A stretch of 64,000 nucleotides of DNA, from contig NZ_JAHYCB010000001.1 in NCBI RefSeq assembly GCF_019430945.1, positions 62,001 to 126,000 on the forward strand. Reading direction: 5' to 3'. Below the pieces are notes generated by a model. The model saw only the letters and a program-made list of their open reading frames with translations, did no database searches and was not told the DNA's origin. Shown here one piece after another: positions 34,741 through 46,567 of this stretch. The position numbers and the translations under genes were made by a program. The DNA comes from Neorhizobium populisoli. GTDB taxonomy: Bacteria; Pseudomonadota; Alphaproteobacteria; Rhizobiales; Rhizobiaceae. Every line of letters starts with the position of its first letter. The stretch's first letter is position 1.

Positions 34741-36948
34741 ATGACCATTCCGAACAGTATCGCGATTACCCCTGAACTCGTCGCCTCCCACGGCCTGAGG
34801 CCCGACGAATATCAGCGGATCCTCGATCTGATCGGCCGTGAGCCGACCTTCACAGAGCTCGGCATTTTCTCCGCCATGTGGAACGAGCATTGCTCTTACA
34901 AATCCTCCAAGCGCTGGCTGCGCACGCTACCGACCAAGGGTCCGCGCGTTGTGCAGGGACCGGGTGAAAATGCCGGCGTCGTTGATATCGATGATGGCGA
35001 CGTTGTTGTCTTCAAGATGGAGAGCCACAATCACCCGTCCTATATCGAACCCTATCAGGGTGCGGCGACCGGTGTCGGCGGCATCCTGCGCGACGTCTTC
35101 ACCATGGGCGCCCGCCCGATCGCTGCGATGAATGCGCTGCGCTTCGGCGCTCCGGATCATCCGAAGACCAAGCACCTCGTCTCCGGCGTCGTTGCCGGCG
35201 TCGGCGGTTACGGCAATTCCTTCGGCGTGCCGACGGTCGGCGGCGAAGTCGAATTCGATCCGCGTTACAACGGCAATATCCTCGTCAACGCATTCGCAGC
35301 CGGCCTTGCCAAGTCTGACGGCATTTTCCTGTCGCAGGCCAAGGGCGTCGGACTTCCGGTTGTCTACCTCGGTGCCAAGACCGGTCGCGACGGCGTCGGC
35401 GGCGCCACGATGGCATCCGCAGAATTCGACGAGTCGATCGAAGAGAAGCGCCCGACCGTTCAGGTCGGCGATCCTTTCACGGAAAAGTGCCTGCTGGAAG
35501 CCTGCCTCGAGCTGATGGCGACCGGCGCAGTCATCGCCATCCAGGACATGGGTGCTGCCGGCCTCACCTGCTCGGCGGTCGAAATGGGCGCCAAGGGCGA
35601 CCTCGGCATCGAGCTTAACCTCGATCAGGTTCCGGTGCGCGAAGACCGCATGACGGCCTATGAGATGATGCTGTCGGAAAGCCAGGAGCGCATGCTCATG
35701 GTTCTGCAGCCGGAAAAGGAAGAGGTCGCCAAGGCGATCTTCGTCAAATGGGGTCTCGATTTCGCGATCGTCGGCAAGACGACCGACGACTTGCGCTTCC
35801 GCATTCTGCATCAGGGTGAAGAAGTCGCGAACCTGCCGATCAAGGAACTGGGCGACCAGGCGCCGGAATACGACCGCCCCTGGGTTCAGTCGACGGCGCG
35901 CGCCGCCCTGCCCGCTTCGCAGGTCGAAGCACCTTCCGACTACAACGACGCTCTCCTGAAGCTCGTCGGCTCCGCCAACCAGTCCAGCCGCCGCTGGGTC
36001 TGGGAACAGTATGATACGCTGATCCAGGGCAATTCGCTGCAGCGCCCGGGTGGCGATGCCGGCGTGGTGCGCATCGAACATCATCCGACCAAGGCGCTCG
36101 CCTTCTCCTCCGACGTCACCCCGCGTTATGTCGAGGCCGATCCGTTCGAAGGCGGCAAGCAGGCCGTTGCCGAATGCTGGCGCAATATCGTCGCGACCGG
36201 CGCCGAGCCGCTTGCCGCGACCGACAACCTCAACTTCGGCAATCCGGAAAAGCCGGAAATCATGGGCCAGCTCGTCGGCGCCATCAAGGGTATCGGCGAG
36301 GCGTGCAAGGCGCTCGACTTCCCGATCGTTTCCGGCAACGTCTCGCTCTACAACGAGACGAACGGCGTCGCGATCCTGCCGACCCCGACCATTGCCGGCG
36401 TCGGCCTACTGCCGGACTGGCAGAAGATGGCGAAGATCGGTTCTGCCAAGGACGGCGACAAGCTGATCATGATCGGCACCGATGGCAGCCATCTCGGCTC
36501 GTCCATCTACCTGCGCGACATTCTCGGCCGGATCGACGGCCCGGCGCCGGAAGTCGACCTGAAGGCCGAACGCCGCAACGGCGATTTCGTGCGCTCGACA
36601 ATCCGTAACGGCCAGGTGACCGCCTGCCACGACATTTCCTCGGGCGGCCTCGCGCTGGCACTGGTCGAAATGGCAATGGCGTCTGGCAAGGGCATGAAGA
36701 TCACTCTGACGGACAAGCGCGGCCCGGCACATGCGCTGCTCTTCGGCGAAGACCAGGCGCGTTACGTCATCGCCGTGCCGGCCGATCTCGCCAATTTCGT
36801 TCAGGCCAATGCCGAAAATGCCGGCGTGCCGTTCCGCGCGCTCGGCACGGTTTCCGGTGACCGCGTCATCGTCGATACGTTGATCGACGTCGGTGTTGCC
36901 GATCTTTCCAAGGCCCACGAGGCCTGGTTCCCGGCCTTCATGAACTGA
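34741..36948 (+). CDS. purL: Phosphoribosylformylglycinamidine synthase subunit PurL
   Basis: 735-aa ATP-dependent synthetase subunit of the PurSLQ complex that makes FGAM. N-terminal [12 protein letters not shown] and the catalytic ESHNHPS segment are present, then [25 protein letters not shown] and [11 protein letters not shown]; the second half repeats the AIR-synthetase fold ([23 protein letters not shown]). Length agrees with the small (Bacillus-type) PurL, which needs PurS and PurQ. It ends before a hairpin terminator. Confidence 0.98.
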   Translation: MTIPNSIAITPELVASHGLRPDEYQRILDLIGREPTFTELGIFSAMWNEHCSYKSSKRWLRTLPTKGPRVVQGPGENAGVVDIDDGDVVVFKMESHNHPSYIEPYQGAATGVGGILRDVFTMGARPIAAMNALRFGAPDHPKTKHLVSGVVAGVGGYGNSFGVPTVGGEVEFDPRYNGNILVNAFAAGLAKSDGIFLSQAKGVGLPVVYLGAKTGRDGVGGATMASAEFDESIEEKRPTVQVGDPFTEKCLLEACLELMATGAVIAIQDMGAAGLTCSAVEMGAKGDLGIELNLDQVPVREDRMTAYEMMLSESQERMLMVLQPEKEEVAKAIFVKWGLDFAIVGKTTDDLRFRILHQGEEVANLPIKELGDQAPEYDRPWVQSTARAALPASQVEAPSDYNDALLKLVGSANQSSRRWVWEQYDTLIQGNSLQRPGGDAGVVRIEHHPTKALAFSSDVTPRYVEADPFEGGKQAVAECWRNIVATGAEPLAATDNLNFGNPEKPEIMGQLVGAIKGIGEACKALDFPIVSGNVSLYNETNGVAILPTPTIAGVGLLPDWQKMAKIGSAKDGDKLIMIGTDGSHLGSSIYLRDILGRIDGPAPEVDLKAERRNGDFVRSTIRNGQVTACHDISSGGLALALVEMAMASGKGMKITLTDKRGPAHALLFGEDQARYVIAVPADLANFVQANAENAGVPFRALGTVSGDRVIVDTLIDVGVADLSKAHEAWFPAFMN

Positions 36949-36985
36949 TCCGGAAAATAGCGTCCAAACGGCGCGATATCCGACG

Positions 36986-37012
36986 AACGGCGGCCCAGTG
37001 CCGCCGTTTGCT
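36986..37012 (+). terminator. Rho-independent terminator of purL
   Basis: Nine-bp stem AACGGCGGC / GCCGCCGTT with a 5-nt loop and TTTGCTTTT tail, 38 bp after the purL stop. Confidence 0.85.
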
Positions 37013-37103
37013 TTTGCACACGCTTTCAGCGCCAAGGGGTTGAAGCAGCTTTCCCCCGGGCGTATGCATCTGGATTTACTGAAATGAAAAATTAGGCGCA
37101 CAC

Positions 37104-37787
37104 ATGATCAAGCCGATAATGGCCTGGTTGCGGTCATCGGGCCCGACCTGGCAATATAACCGCATCTGGCTGGATGCGCTGATCGCAACCCTGTGCTTCA
37201 ACGTCATCGCCTACGTGATCTTTTCGAGGATGGGTTACACCACCTTCGAAATATTCGAGGAGGACGGGCCTATCGAAGACCTTCAGTCCCTGTCTCTTGC
37301 GATCACCGCCCTGCTTGCCGGCCTGGCGTTCTTCAGAACGCGGGTGCTGGCACGATACGTCGCCGTGACGACGGCCTGCATCGCGTTTGTCTTCTTCATG
37401 CGCGAGATGCCAATATGCCGGGGAACTACGACAGTTTTTTGTGTGTCGAAGACCGGTCTGCCGATTTTTATCGGGCTTGCGGTACTAGTCCTGCTGATCG
37501 CAACGATTTTCTTCGAACTTCGCCATCGCGGCGGCATCCTGCGGGCCATCCATCCACGCCTTTCCTGGCCGCTCGGACTGATCGCATTCGTGCTGGCGGC
37601 CAGTCAGGCCTCCGAACATTTCGACATCGTGACGGCCGAGGAAAGCCTCGAATCCTATGGTTTCATGATCCTCACGATGAGCGCCGTCTGGCTGTTCCGG
37701 TTTTCACGAAAGCAGCCGGTCGAACCGCTCAAAGTGCGGGCGCGCGCCGGTTTCCACAAGCTGATGCATCCTTTGTCGCATCCTTGA
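37104..37787 (+). CDS. Integral membrane protein, unknown function
   Basis: 227 aa with five or six transmembrane helices, e.g. about 23-42, 65-78, 84-103, 120-140, 152-170 and 182-198. Hydrophilic stretches include EIFEEDGPIEDLQSL between the first two helices. A cysteine pair in MPICRGTTTVFC may sit in a periplasmic loop. No family is recognised. It stands alone between purL and bolA. Confidence 0.75.
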   Translation: MIKPIMAWLRSSGPTWQYNRIWLDALIATLCFNVIAYVIFSRMGYTTFEIFEEDGPIEDLQSLSLAITALLAGLAFFRTRVLARYVAVTTACIAFVFFMREMPICRGTTTVFCVSKTGLPIFIGLAVLVLLIATIFFELRHRGGILRAIHPRLSWPLGLIAFVLAASQASEHFDIVTAEESLESYGFMILTMSAVWLFRFSRKQPVEPLKVRARAGFHKLMHPLSHP

Positions 37788-37890
37788 GAAGACTGCCTGT
37801 CATCCAGCTTTGACCCGGGCCACGCTTTGAGGCACTGTGCCCTTTAGAAGAATTCCGCGAATCCGCGGAGAGGAATAAAGGGAAGACATC

Positions 37891-38127
37891 ATGCCCATGC
37901 GACCCGGCGAAATCGAAGACATGATCAAAGCCGGCCTTCCCGGCGCCAAGGTCACCATCCGGGATCTGGCGGGCGATGGCGACCATTACGCCGCAGAGGT
38001 CGTCGCCGAACAGTTCCGCGGCAAAAGCCGCGTTCAGCAGCACCAGATGGTGTACGAAGCCCTAAAGGGGAATATGGGCGGCGTCCTGCATGCGCTCGCG
38101 CTGCAGACATCCGCACCCGCCGAATGA
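37891..38127 (+). CDS. bolA: BolA family protein
   Basis: 78-aa BolA-like protein of the short IbaG/BolA2 type. IEDMIKAGLPGAKVTIRDLAGDGDHYAAEVV, quoted in part as DLAGDGDHYAAEVV, and QQHQMVYEAL (with the conserved His ligand) are typical. BolA proteins bind a [2Fe-2S] cluster together with monothiol glutaredoxins; the partner GrxD gene is 670 bp downstream. GGGAAG precedes the ATG at 37891; the stop overlaps the next gene by 4 bp. Confidence 0.92.
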   Translation: MPMRPGEIEDMIKAGLPGAKVTIRDLAGDGDHYAAEVVAEQFRGKSRVQQHQMVYEALKGNMGGVLHALALQTSAPAE

Positions 38128-38687
38128 CTCCTGTGGTGAGAGCGGTCCAATTTATGGCCGTGGCATTGGGCGCGTTCGTTATCGCCGGCCCGGGATTTAC
38201 CCAGGAAGTCGAATGCCACGACAACAACGAATATTTCGTCGCTTCCAAAACCCATAGCGGCGATGCCGGTGCCCAATTTGCGATCACGGCACTTAACGGG
38301 AAACCCAAGCCCGGCAAATGCGCTTTCGATGCAAAAAAGGCCGACTTCGTGATCGGCAAGCCGGGCGATCCTTTGTGGTTCTCCGCCCAGGCGCGCAACC
38401 TGCTGATCCTTTCGCGCTCCACAGGTCCGCAAGGCGACCTGGTCGTCTATGATCTCAAGGCCCGCAAATCCGTGCTCGACGTGCCTTCGGACGATTTTGC
38501 GGTCGAGGCCGGCAAGCTCGTTTTCTGGCAGCGCAGCACCACAACGGCGACCAAAAAGAACTGCCCGAGCTTTGCGGAAAACGAGAAGAACGGCATGGGT
38601 TCGGTGATTTCCGTTCAAAAGGCCTTCGACATCAAGACCGGTAGCGTGCAGGAACTCGGCAAGAACCGTTGCGACGCGACACAATAA
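38124..38687 (+). CDS. Secreted protein of unknown function between bolA and grxD
   Basis: 187 aa with a probable signal peptide (about 1-26, AVALGAFVIAGPGFTQ). The mature protein has four cysteines (VECHDN, GKCAFD, KNCPSF, KNRCDA) that could make two disulfides and a beta-rich pattern. No family is recognised. Its ATG overlaps the bolA stop (ATGA), so it is translationally coupled. Its place between two partners of the Fe-S trafficking pathway is conserved-looking but does not by itself give a role, since it is exported. Confidence 0.75.
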   Translation: MTPVVRAVQFMAVALGAFVIAGPGFTQEVECHDNNEYFVASKTHSGDAGAQFAITALNGKPKPGKCAFDAKKADFVIGKPGDPLWFSAQARNLLILSRSTGPQGDLVVYDLKARKSVLDVPSDDFAVEAGKLVFWQRSTTTATKKNCPSFAENEKNGMGSVISVQKAFDIKTGSVQELGKNRCDATQ

Positions 38688-38794
38688 GCGTCATAAGCCG
38701 GCTTATTCCGCTGGAATTCCGTTGGCCGCGTTGCTATTTAAGCGGAATGACGCAGCCGCAGCGGTCCTTGAAACCGCATGTGAAAGGATAGGAT

Positions 38795-39127
38795 ATGAGC
38801 GTTCAAGATTTTATCGCCAATGAAGTGAAGACCAATGACGTGGTTCTCTTCATGAAGGGTACGCCGCAGTTTCCGCAGTGTGGCTTCTCCGGTCAGGTCG
38901 TTCAGATTCTCGACTACCTCGGCCTCGACTACAAGGGCGTGAACGTTCTCGCCGACGCCGAGATCCGCCAGGGCATTAAGGACTATTCCAACTGGCCGAC
39001 CATCCCGCAGCTTTACGTCAAGGGTGAGTTCGTTGGCGGTTGCGATATCATCCGCGAGATGTTCCAATCAGGTGAACTGCAGACTCACATGCAGGAACAG
39101 GGTATCGCCGTTCGCGGCGCCGCCTGA
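38795..39127 (+). CDS. grxD: Monothiol glutaredoxin GrxD
   Basis: 110-aa monothiol glutaredoxin (Grx4 class) with the CGFS active site in [14 protein letters not shown]. It holds a glutathione-ligated [2Fe-2S] cluster and passes it to target proteins, working with Bol[18 protein letters not shown] contains the glutathione-binding TxPQ and GGCD motifs. A terminator follows the gene. Confidence 0.97.
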   Translation: MSVQDFIANEVKTNDVVLFMKGTPQFPQCGFSGQVVQILDYLGLDYKGVNVLADAEIRQGIKDYSNWPTIPQLYVKGEFVGGCDIIREMFQSGELQTHMQEQGIAVRGAA

Positions 39128-39184
39128 CATTTTCCGGGCGGCCCTCAATTTCATCCAGGGCCTGCTGAAATCAAAGATATTTTC

Positions 39185-39210
39185 AAGGCGCCGCTCCCAC
39201 GGCGCCTTTG
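39185..39210 (+). terminator. Rho-independent terminator of grxD
   Basis: Eight-bp stem AAGGCGCC / GGCGCCTT with an 8-nt loop, ending in TTTG, just before the exporter gene. Confidence 0.7.
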
Positions 39211-39231
39211 ACGTTGTTTAGGAAACTGCCC

Positions 39232-40479
39232 GTGACAAATTCTTCACAAACGGCCCCGGACCGCCTGCGCGGCATGGGACGCGCCGAATTCATCGCCATG
39301 ATGGCAATGCTGATGGCCCTCAATGCTCTCGCCATCGATATCATGCTTCCCGGCCTTCAGGAAATCGGCGCTTCGCTCGGCGTGATGGAAGAGAACCACC
39401 GCCAATATGTGGTTTCGGCCTATGTGTTCGGGCTGGGCTCCATGCAGCTTCTCTGGGGACCACTTTCCGATCGTTTCGGCCGGCGCAAGCCGATGATCTT
39501 CGGCGTTATCGTCTATGTGATCTGCGCCATCGGCATCGTTGTTGTGCCGTCATTCGGCGCCATGTTGCTGCTTCGCTTCGTTCAAGGCGCCGGCGCGGCG
39601 GCAACGCGGGTCATTACCGTATCGATCGTGCGCGACGTTTTCGGCGGCCGCGCCATGGCGGAAGTTATGTCGCTGATCATGATGACCTTCATGGTCGTGC
39701 CGGTCATCGCGCCTGGGACCGGTCAGATGATCATGGTTGTCGGCAACTGGCACCTGATCTTCCTGTTCATGGCCATCGTCGCATCCTGCATCGGCTTCTG
39801 GATGTATTCGCGCCTGCCGGAGACGCTCGATCCCGCCGATGTGCGGCCGTTCACGCTCTCCGTCGTCATGGACGGGTTCCGAATCGTTCTGACCAACCGC
39901 ATCGCGCTCTGCTATACGCTGGCCAGCACCGTCATTTTCGGCGCCATGTTCGGCTTCATCAACTCGGCGCAACAGGTCTATGTCGGCATCTACCATCTCG
40001 GCTACTGGTTCCCGGTGGCCTTCGCGGCCGTCGCGGTCTTCATGTCGACCGCATCGTTCCTGAACTCTCGGTTCGTCGGACGATTCGGCATGCGGCGCCT
40101 GTCGCACGGCTCGCTCCTGGGCTTCCTGACCATCAATTTCCTCTGGATGATGGTGCAGATCTTCGGCCCGCAGCCGATGCCGTTCCTGCTGTTCCTGGCG
40201 TTCTTCGGGCTCGCCATGTTCCAGTTCGGCTGGATCGGCGCGAACTTCAACTCGCTCGCCATGGAGCCGCTCGGTCATGTCGCCGGTACGGCATCCGCCG
40301 TTCTCGGCTTCATGAGCACGGTCGGCGGTGCGCTGATCGGCCTCTCGATCGGCCAAGCCTTCAATGGTACGGCCCTGCCGTTGGTCGCGGGCTTCTTCAC
40401 CGTTTCGGTCATCGGCCTGATCTTCGTGCTGATCGGTGAAAAGGGAAAACTGTTCCAGCCGCACAATCCGCGGATCTGA
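39232..40479 (+). CDS. MFS multidrug exporter, Bcr/CflA family
   Basis: 415-aa transporter with 12 predicted transmembrane helices (drug:H+ antiporter group 1). The family signatures MLPGLQEIGASLG (TM1 end), the A-loop WGPLSDRFGRRKP between TM2 and TM3, and FVQGAGAAATRVITVSIVRDVF (motif C region, quoted in part RFVQGAGAAATRV) are clear. The start is a GTG at 39232 with AGGAAA at 8 bp; a TTG eight codons earlier falls within the terminator stem. The exported compounds are unknown. Confidence 0.92.
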   Translation: MTNSSQTAPDRLRGMGRAEFIAMMAMLMALNALAIDIMLPGLQEIGASLGVMEENHRQYVVSAYVFGLGSMQLLWGPLSDRFGRRKPMIFGVIVYVICAIGIVVVPSFGAMLLLRFVQGAGAAATRVITVSIVRDVFGGRAMAEVMSLIMMTFMVVPVIAPGTGQMIMVVGNWHLIFLFMAIVASCIGFWMYSRLPETLDPADVRPFTLSVVMDGFRIVLTNRIALCYTLASTVIFGAMFGFINSAQQVYVGIYHLGYWFPVAFAAVAVFMSTASFLNSRFVGRFGMRRLSHGSLLGFLTINFLWMMVQIFGPQPMPFLLFLAFFGLAMFQFGWIGANFNSLAMEPLGHVAGTASAVLGFMSTVGGALIGLSIGQAFNGTALPLVAGFFTVSVIGLIFVLIGEKGKLFQPHNPRI

Positions 40480-40502
40480 CGATCCGCCCATCCCCAAACA
40501 TG

Positions 40503-40530
40503 AAAAAGGCCGGATCGCTCCGGCCTTTTT
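40503..40530. terminator. Bidirectional terminator, MFS gene and inositol-phosphatase-family gene
   Basis: Twelve-bp perfect stem AAAAAGGCCGGA / TCCGGCCTTTTT with a TCGC loop, A-run on one side and T-run on the other, between convergent genes. Confidence 0.9.
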
Positions 40531-40557
40531 GCTATCGGGTTCATCTGCTGGGTTCAC

Positions 40558-41382
40558 TTACGCGGCGATGATTTCGTCGTGCAGGATCTGCCAGCTGTCC
40601 TTGTCGGTCGCGACCAGAAGGCCACCTTCGAGGTGATGCGGCAGATAGGCCGAACCGTCGAAACGTGCAGCATATCCGCCGGCTTCCGTCCCGACGAGAA
40701 CGCCGGCCAGATGATCCCAGGGCATCAGCTTGTTGTAGAGCATGAACTGCACATGGCCGCTCGCAAACGTCCGGTATTCGTGGGCGGCGCAGCGATAATT
40801 CGCAAAAAGCCGCACCTTGGCGAGATTGGCAAGAATGCGTTCGCGGGTTTCGCCGAAGAAATAACCGGGTGACGCCATGCCGATCATCGTCTCGATCGGA
40901 CGCGGGCCGGCAACGCTCAGACGGACTGTTTCGCCATCCGGCCGCTTCAGGAAAGCACCAGAGCCCTTTTCCGCCATCACCCAGTCGTCGCCCATCGGAT
41001 CGTAGATGATGCCGGCCACCGTTTCGCCCTTCCAGACGACCGAGGCCATGACGCCGAAGGCCGGGATGCCGGACGCGAAATTAAACGTGCCATCAACAGG
41101 ATCAACGATGATCGCAAAATCGGCATCCGCCAGCTTGCCGAGCAGCGCTGGGTCTGCGGCGACGGATTCCTCGCCGATAAAAAGAGCGCTCGGCGCCAGT
41201 GTCTCGATCTCACGGCGGATCAGCCGTTCCGCCTGCTCGTCGGCTTCCGTCACAAGATCAGCAGGTTCGCTTTTGGAGCGGACATCATTGCCGCCGAGCC
41301 GGCGGAAGCGCGGCAGGATTTCCTGTTTCGCCGCAAGGCGCAAAAGATCGGCAAGCTTCGTGATATCGAGCGGCAGGGTCAT
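40558..41382 (-). CDS. Inositol monophosphatase family protein
   Basis: 274-aa Mg-dependent phosphatase of the IMPase/FIG superfamily. Metal-binding motifs are FIGEES (about residue 70), DPVDGTFNF (about 93) and WDHLAG (about 220). The substrate could be inositol phosphate, histidinol phosphate or PAP; the sequence does not decide. It lies 19 bp downstream of ttcA and is probably in one operon with it. Confidence 0.92.
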   Translation of the reverse strand: MTLPLDITKLADLLRLAAKQEILPRFRRLGGNDVRSKSEPADLVTEADEQAERLIRREIETLAPSALFIGEESVAADPALLGKLADADFAIIVDPVDGTFNFASGIPAFGVMASVVWKGETVAGIIYDPMGDDWVMAEKGSGAFLKRPDGETVRLSVAGPRPIETMIGMASPGYFFGETRERILANLAKVRLFANYRCAAHEYRTFASGHVQFMLYNKLMPWDHLAGVLVGTEAGGYAARFDGSAYLPHHLEGGLLVATDKDSWQILHDEIIAA

Positions 41383-41401
41383 GACTATGTCTCGTGTCGT
41401 T

Positions 41402-42271
41402 TCAGTCGGCGGCGGGACCGGCCGAAAGGCCAGCGAAATCGAAGAGCTTCGGATCGAGCAGGTGCGACGGGTTCACATGTGCAAGCGCGCGCAGCATCGT
41501 ATCCTTGCGACCCGGCATGCGCGTCTCGATATCGGCCAGCATCTGCTTCATCACATTGCGCTGCAGGCCGTCCTGCGAACCGCAGAGATCGCAGGGAATG
41601 ATCGGGAACTGCATAGCTGAGGCGAATTTCGCCAGATCGTCCTCGGCGCAATAGGCGAGCGGACGCAGCACCATCATGTTGCCCTCGTCGTTCAACAACT
41701 TGGCCGGCATGCCGGCCAGCCGGCCACCATGGAAGAAGTTCATGAAAAAGGTTTCGAGAATGTCTTCGCGGTGATGGCCGAGCACCAGCGCATCACAGCC
41801 TTCCTCGCGGGCAAGCCGGTAGAGATTGCCGCGGCGCAGGCGCGAACAGAGCGAACAATAGGTGGCGCCCTGCGGCACCTTTTCCTTCACGATCGAATAG
41901 GTATCGCGGTACTCGATGCGGTGCTTGACGCCGATCGAAGCGAGATAATCCGGCAGGATGTGTTTCGGAAAATTCGGCTGGCCCTGGTCGAGGTTGCAGG
42001 CGATGAGCTCGACCGGCAGCAGCCCGCGCCACTGCAGGTCGAGCAGGACCGCGAGCAGCGAGTAGGAATCCTTGCCGCCGGACAGGCCGACCAGCCAGCG
42101 TTTCTGGTCCTTCAGCATGCCGAAATCGTCGAACGCCTGGCGCACTTGCCTAAGCAGCCGCTTGCGCAGCTTGTTGAACGAGACCGAACTCGGCGCATCG
42201 CGAAACAGCGCCGGCACGAGGCCTTCCACGGCCTCATCAAGCTCATCCTCGATCACGGCATTCACGCCCAT
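41402..42271 (-). CDS. ttcA: tRNA 2-thiocytidine(32) synthetase TtcA
   Basis: 289-aa PP-loop ATPase that thiolates cytidine 32 of tRNAs. The PP-loop LSGGKDSYS is at about residue 64, and two CxxC pairs, CSLC and CDLC, plus [14 protein letters not shown] identify TtcA; the enzyme holds a [4Fe-4S] cluster on such cysteines. This connects it to the Suf pathway elsewhere in the window. Transcription continues into the phosphatase gene. Confidence 0.95.
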   Translation of the reverse strand: MGVNAVIEDELDEAVEGLVPALFRDAPSSVSFNKLRKRLLRQVRQAFDDFGMLKDQKRWLVGLSGGKDSYSLLAVLLDLQWRGLLPVELIACNLDQGQPNFPKHILPDYLASIGVKHRIEYRDTYSIVKEKVPQGATYCSLCSRLRRGNLYRLAREEGCDALVLGHHREDILETFFMNFFHGGRLAGMPAKLLNDEGNMMVLRPLAYCAEDDLAKFASAMQFPIIPCDLCGSQDGLQRNVMKQMLADIETRMPGRKDTMLRALAHVNPSHLLDPKLFDFAGLSAGPAAD

Positions 42272-42311
42272 TCGTTCATCCTCAAGCAGTAGCAGGTCTC
42301 AAAAGCAGAGA

Positions 42312-42329
42312 AGCGGGCCAAAGCCCGCT
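42312..42329 (-). terminator. Rho-independent terminator of alaS
   Basis: Seven-bp stem AGCGGGC / GCCCGCT with a four-base loop. On the minus strand it is followed by CTCTGCTTTT. It lies 13 bp past the alaS stop, before ttcA. Confidence 0.65.
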
Positions 42330-42341
42330 CCTTTATAATCC

Positions 42342-44996
<2,655 letters not shown>

Positions 44997-45158
44997 GCTA
45001 CGCCCTTTTGTGACCCGTTACCGCCGGATGCGGTGCTGTTATTCGAAAACCAAAGGCTTGTATCGTCCACACCCTAAACTGTCCAGACGCCACACCCTCA
45101 TAGACGGTTTTGCGCAATGCCTGAGAGAAGTTGCAAGAGCTCTTCCCAGACAAAAAGA

Positions 45159-45193
45159 AACCGGCCGCGCATGGAAAACATGCGCGGCCGGTT
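45159..45193 (-). terminator. Rho-independent terminator of recA
   Basis: Fifteen-bp perfect stem around GAAAA (AACCGGCCGCGCATG paired with CATGCGCGGCCGGTT), followed on the minus strand by TCTTTTTG. It is about 45 bp past the recA stop. Confidence 0.9.
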
Positions 45194-45237
45194 CGAAGTA
45201 AGCGGCCGAGTGCGGCGGTACCGCTTACATACTGAAT

Positions 45238-46323
45238 TCACATATCGGCGTCGTCGCCGTCATTGGCATCCGGACCGCCATTCTGCAGGAAGCGGTCGGC
45301 GATGAGGCCGGCATTCTGGCGGAGCGACGTCTCGATCTCGCGGGCAGTTTCCGGGTTGTCGCGCAGGAAGATCTTGGCGTTCTCGCGGCCCTGGCCGAGA
45401 CGTTGGCTGTTATAGGAGAACCATGCGCCGGACTTCTCGACGATGCCGGCCTTGACGCCGAGATCGACCAGTTCGCCGGTTTTGGAAACGCCTTCGCCAT
45501 ACATGATGTCGAATTCGACCTGTTTGAAGGGAGGCGCCATCTTGTTCTTGACCACCTTGACGCGGGTCTGGTTGCCGATGACCTCTTCGCGCTCCTTGAC
45601 CTGGCCGATACGACGGATGTCGAGGCGGACGGAGGCGTAGAACTTCAGCGCGTTACCGCCAGTCGTGGTTTCCGGCGAACCGAACATGACGCCGATCTTC
45701 ATGCGGATCTGGTTGATGAAGATGACCATGGTCTTCGACTTGGAGATCGAAGCTGTCAGCTTGCGCAGCGCCTGGCTCATCAGGCGTGCCTGAAGACCCG
45801 GCAGGCTGTCGCCCATCTCGCCTTCGATTTCGGCGCGCGGGGTCAATGCTGCAACGGAGTCGACGACGAGAACGTCGACTGCGCCGGAGCGGACCAGCGT
45901 ATCGGTGATTTCAAGCGCCTGCTCGCCGGTGTCCGGCTGAGAGATCAAAAGGTTCTGGAGATCGACACCGAGCTTGCGGGCATAGACCGGGTCAAGCGCG
46001 TGTTCAGCGTCGACGAAGGCGCAGATGCCGCCCTTCTTCTGGGCTTCGGCAATCGTCTGCAGCGCCAGCGTCGTCTTGCCCGAGCTTTCCGGACCGTAGA
46101 TCTCGATGATGCGGCCCTTCGGCAGGCCGCCAATGCCGAGCGCGATATCGAGGCTCAGCGAGCCCGTGGAAACCGTTTCGATCTCGACGACGCTTTCGTT
46201 CGCGCCGAGCTTCATGATCGATCCCTTACCGAACGACCGCTCGATCTGCGACAGTGCCGCTTCCAACGCCTTGCTCTTATCCACGCCCTTATCCTCTACC
46301 AGCCGCAAGCTATTCTGTGCCAT
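45238..46323 (-). CDS. recA: Recombinase RecA
   Basis: 361-aa RecA, the strand-exchange ATPase of homologous recombination and co-protease of LexA. Walker [19 protein letters not shown], Walker [23 protein letters not shown] and [14 protein letters not shown] are all intact; the tail is acidic ([10 protein letters not shown]), as usual. GGTGG upstream decides for 46323 (MAQNSLRL) over an earlier ATG. A LexA box sits about 130 bp upstream. Confidence 0.99.
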   Translation of the reverse strand: MAQNSLRLVEDKGVDKSKALEAALSQIERSFGKGSIMKLGANESVVEIETVSTGSLSLDIALGIGGLPKGRIIEIYGPESSGKTTLALQTIAEAQKKGGICAFVDAEHALDPVYARKLGVDLQNLLISQPDTGEQALEITDTLVRSGAVDVLVVDSVAALTPRAEIEGEMGDSLPGLQARLMSQALRKLTASISKSKTMVIFINQIRMKIGVMFGSPETTTGGNALKFYASVRLDIRRIGQVKEREEVIGNQTRVKVVKNKMAPPFKQVEFDIMYGEGVSKTGELVDLGVKAGIVEKSGAWFSYNSQRLGQGRENAKIFLRDNPETAREIETSLRQNAGLIADRFLQNGGPDANDGDDADM

Positions 46324-46450
46324 GTTTTCCACCTTTAGGTTATTGCCGCCGCGCAAGCAATGAAGCAGCTGATAAAGGTGATGTACCTATTTTGTTCTCA
46401 TTTGTCCAGAGCCAATCACCAGATTGATTCAAAATAGGAATTTCGATTCT

Positions 46451-46465
46451 GTTCTCATCCTGTTC
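46451..46465. promoter_or_regulatory. LexA (SOS) box upstream of recA
   Basis: GTTCTCATCCTGTTC is an exact match to the alphaproteobacterial SOS consensus GTTC-N7-GTTC. A partial copy, GTTC-N6-GTCC, is at 46394-46407. Both lie in the 244-bp gap between cckA and recA; SOS control of recA is the obvious reading. Confidence 0.88.
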
Positions 46466-46567
46466 TCACATGTCAGGATATGGAAAATTCGCGAGTAAAA
46501 ACAAGCAGTAGCATTCCGTCTCATCCGAATCGCAGCGGCAGAAAAAATCGCTGCCAATGCGCGATCC

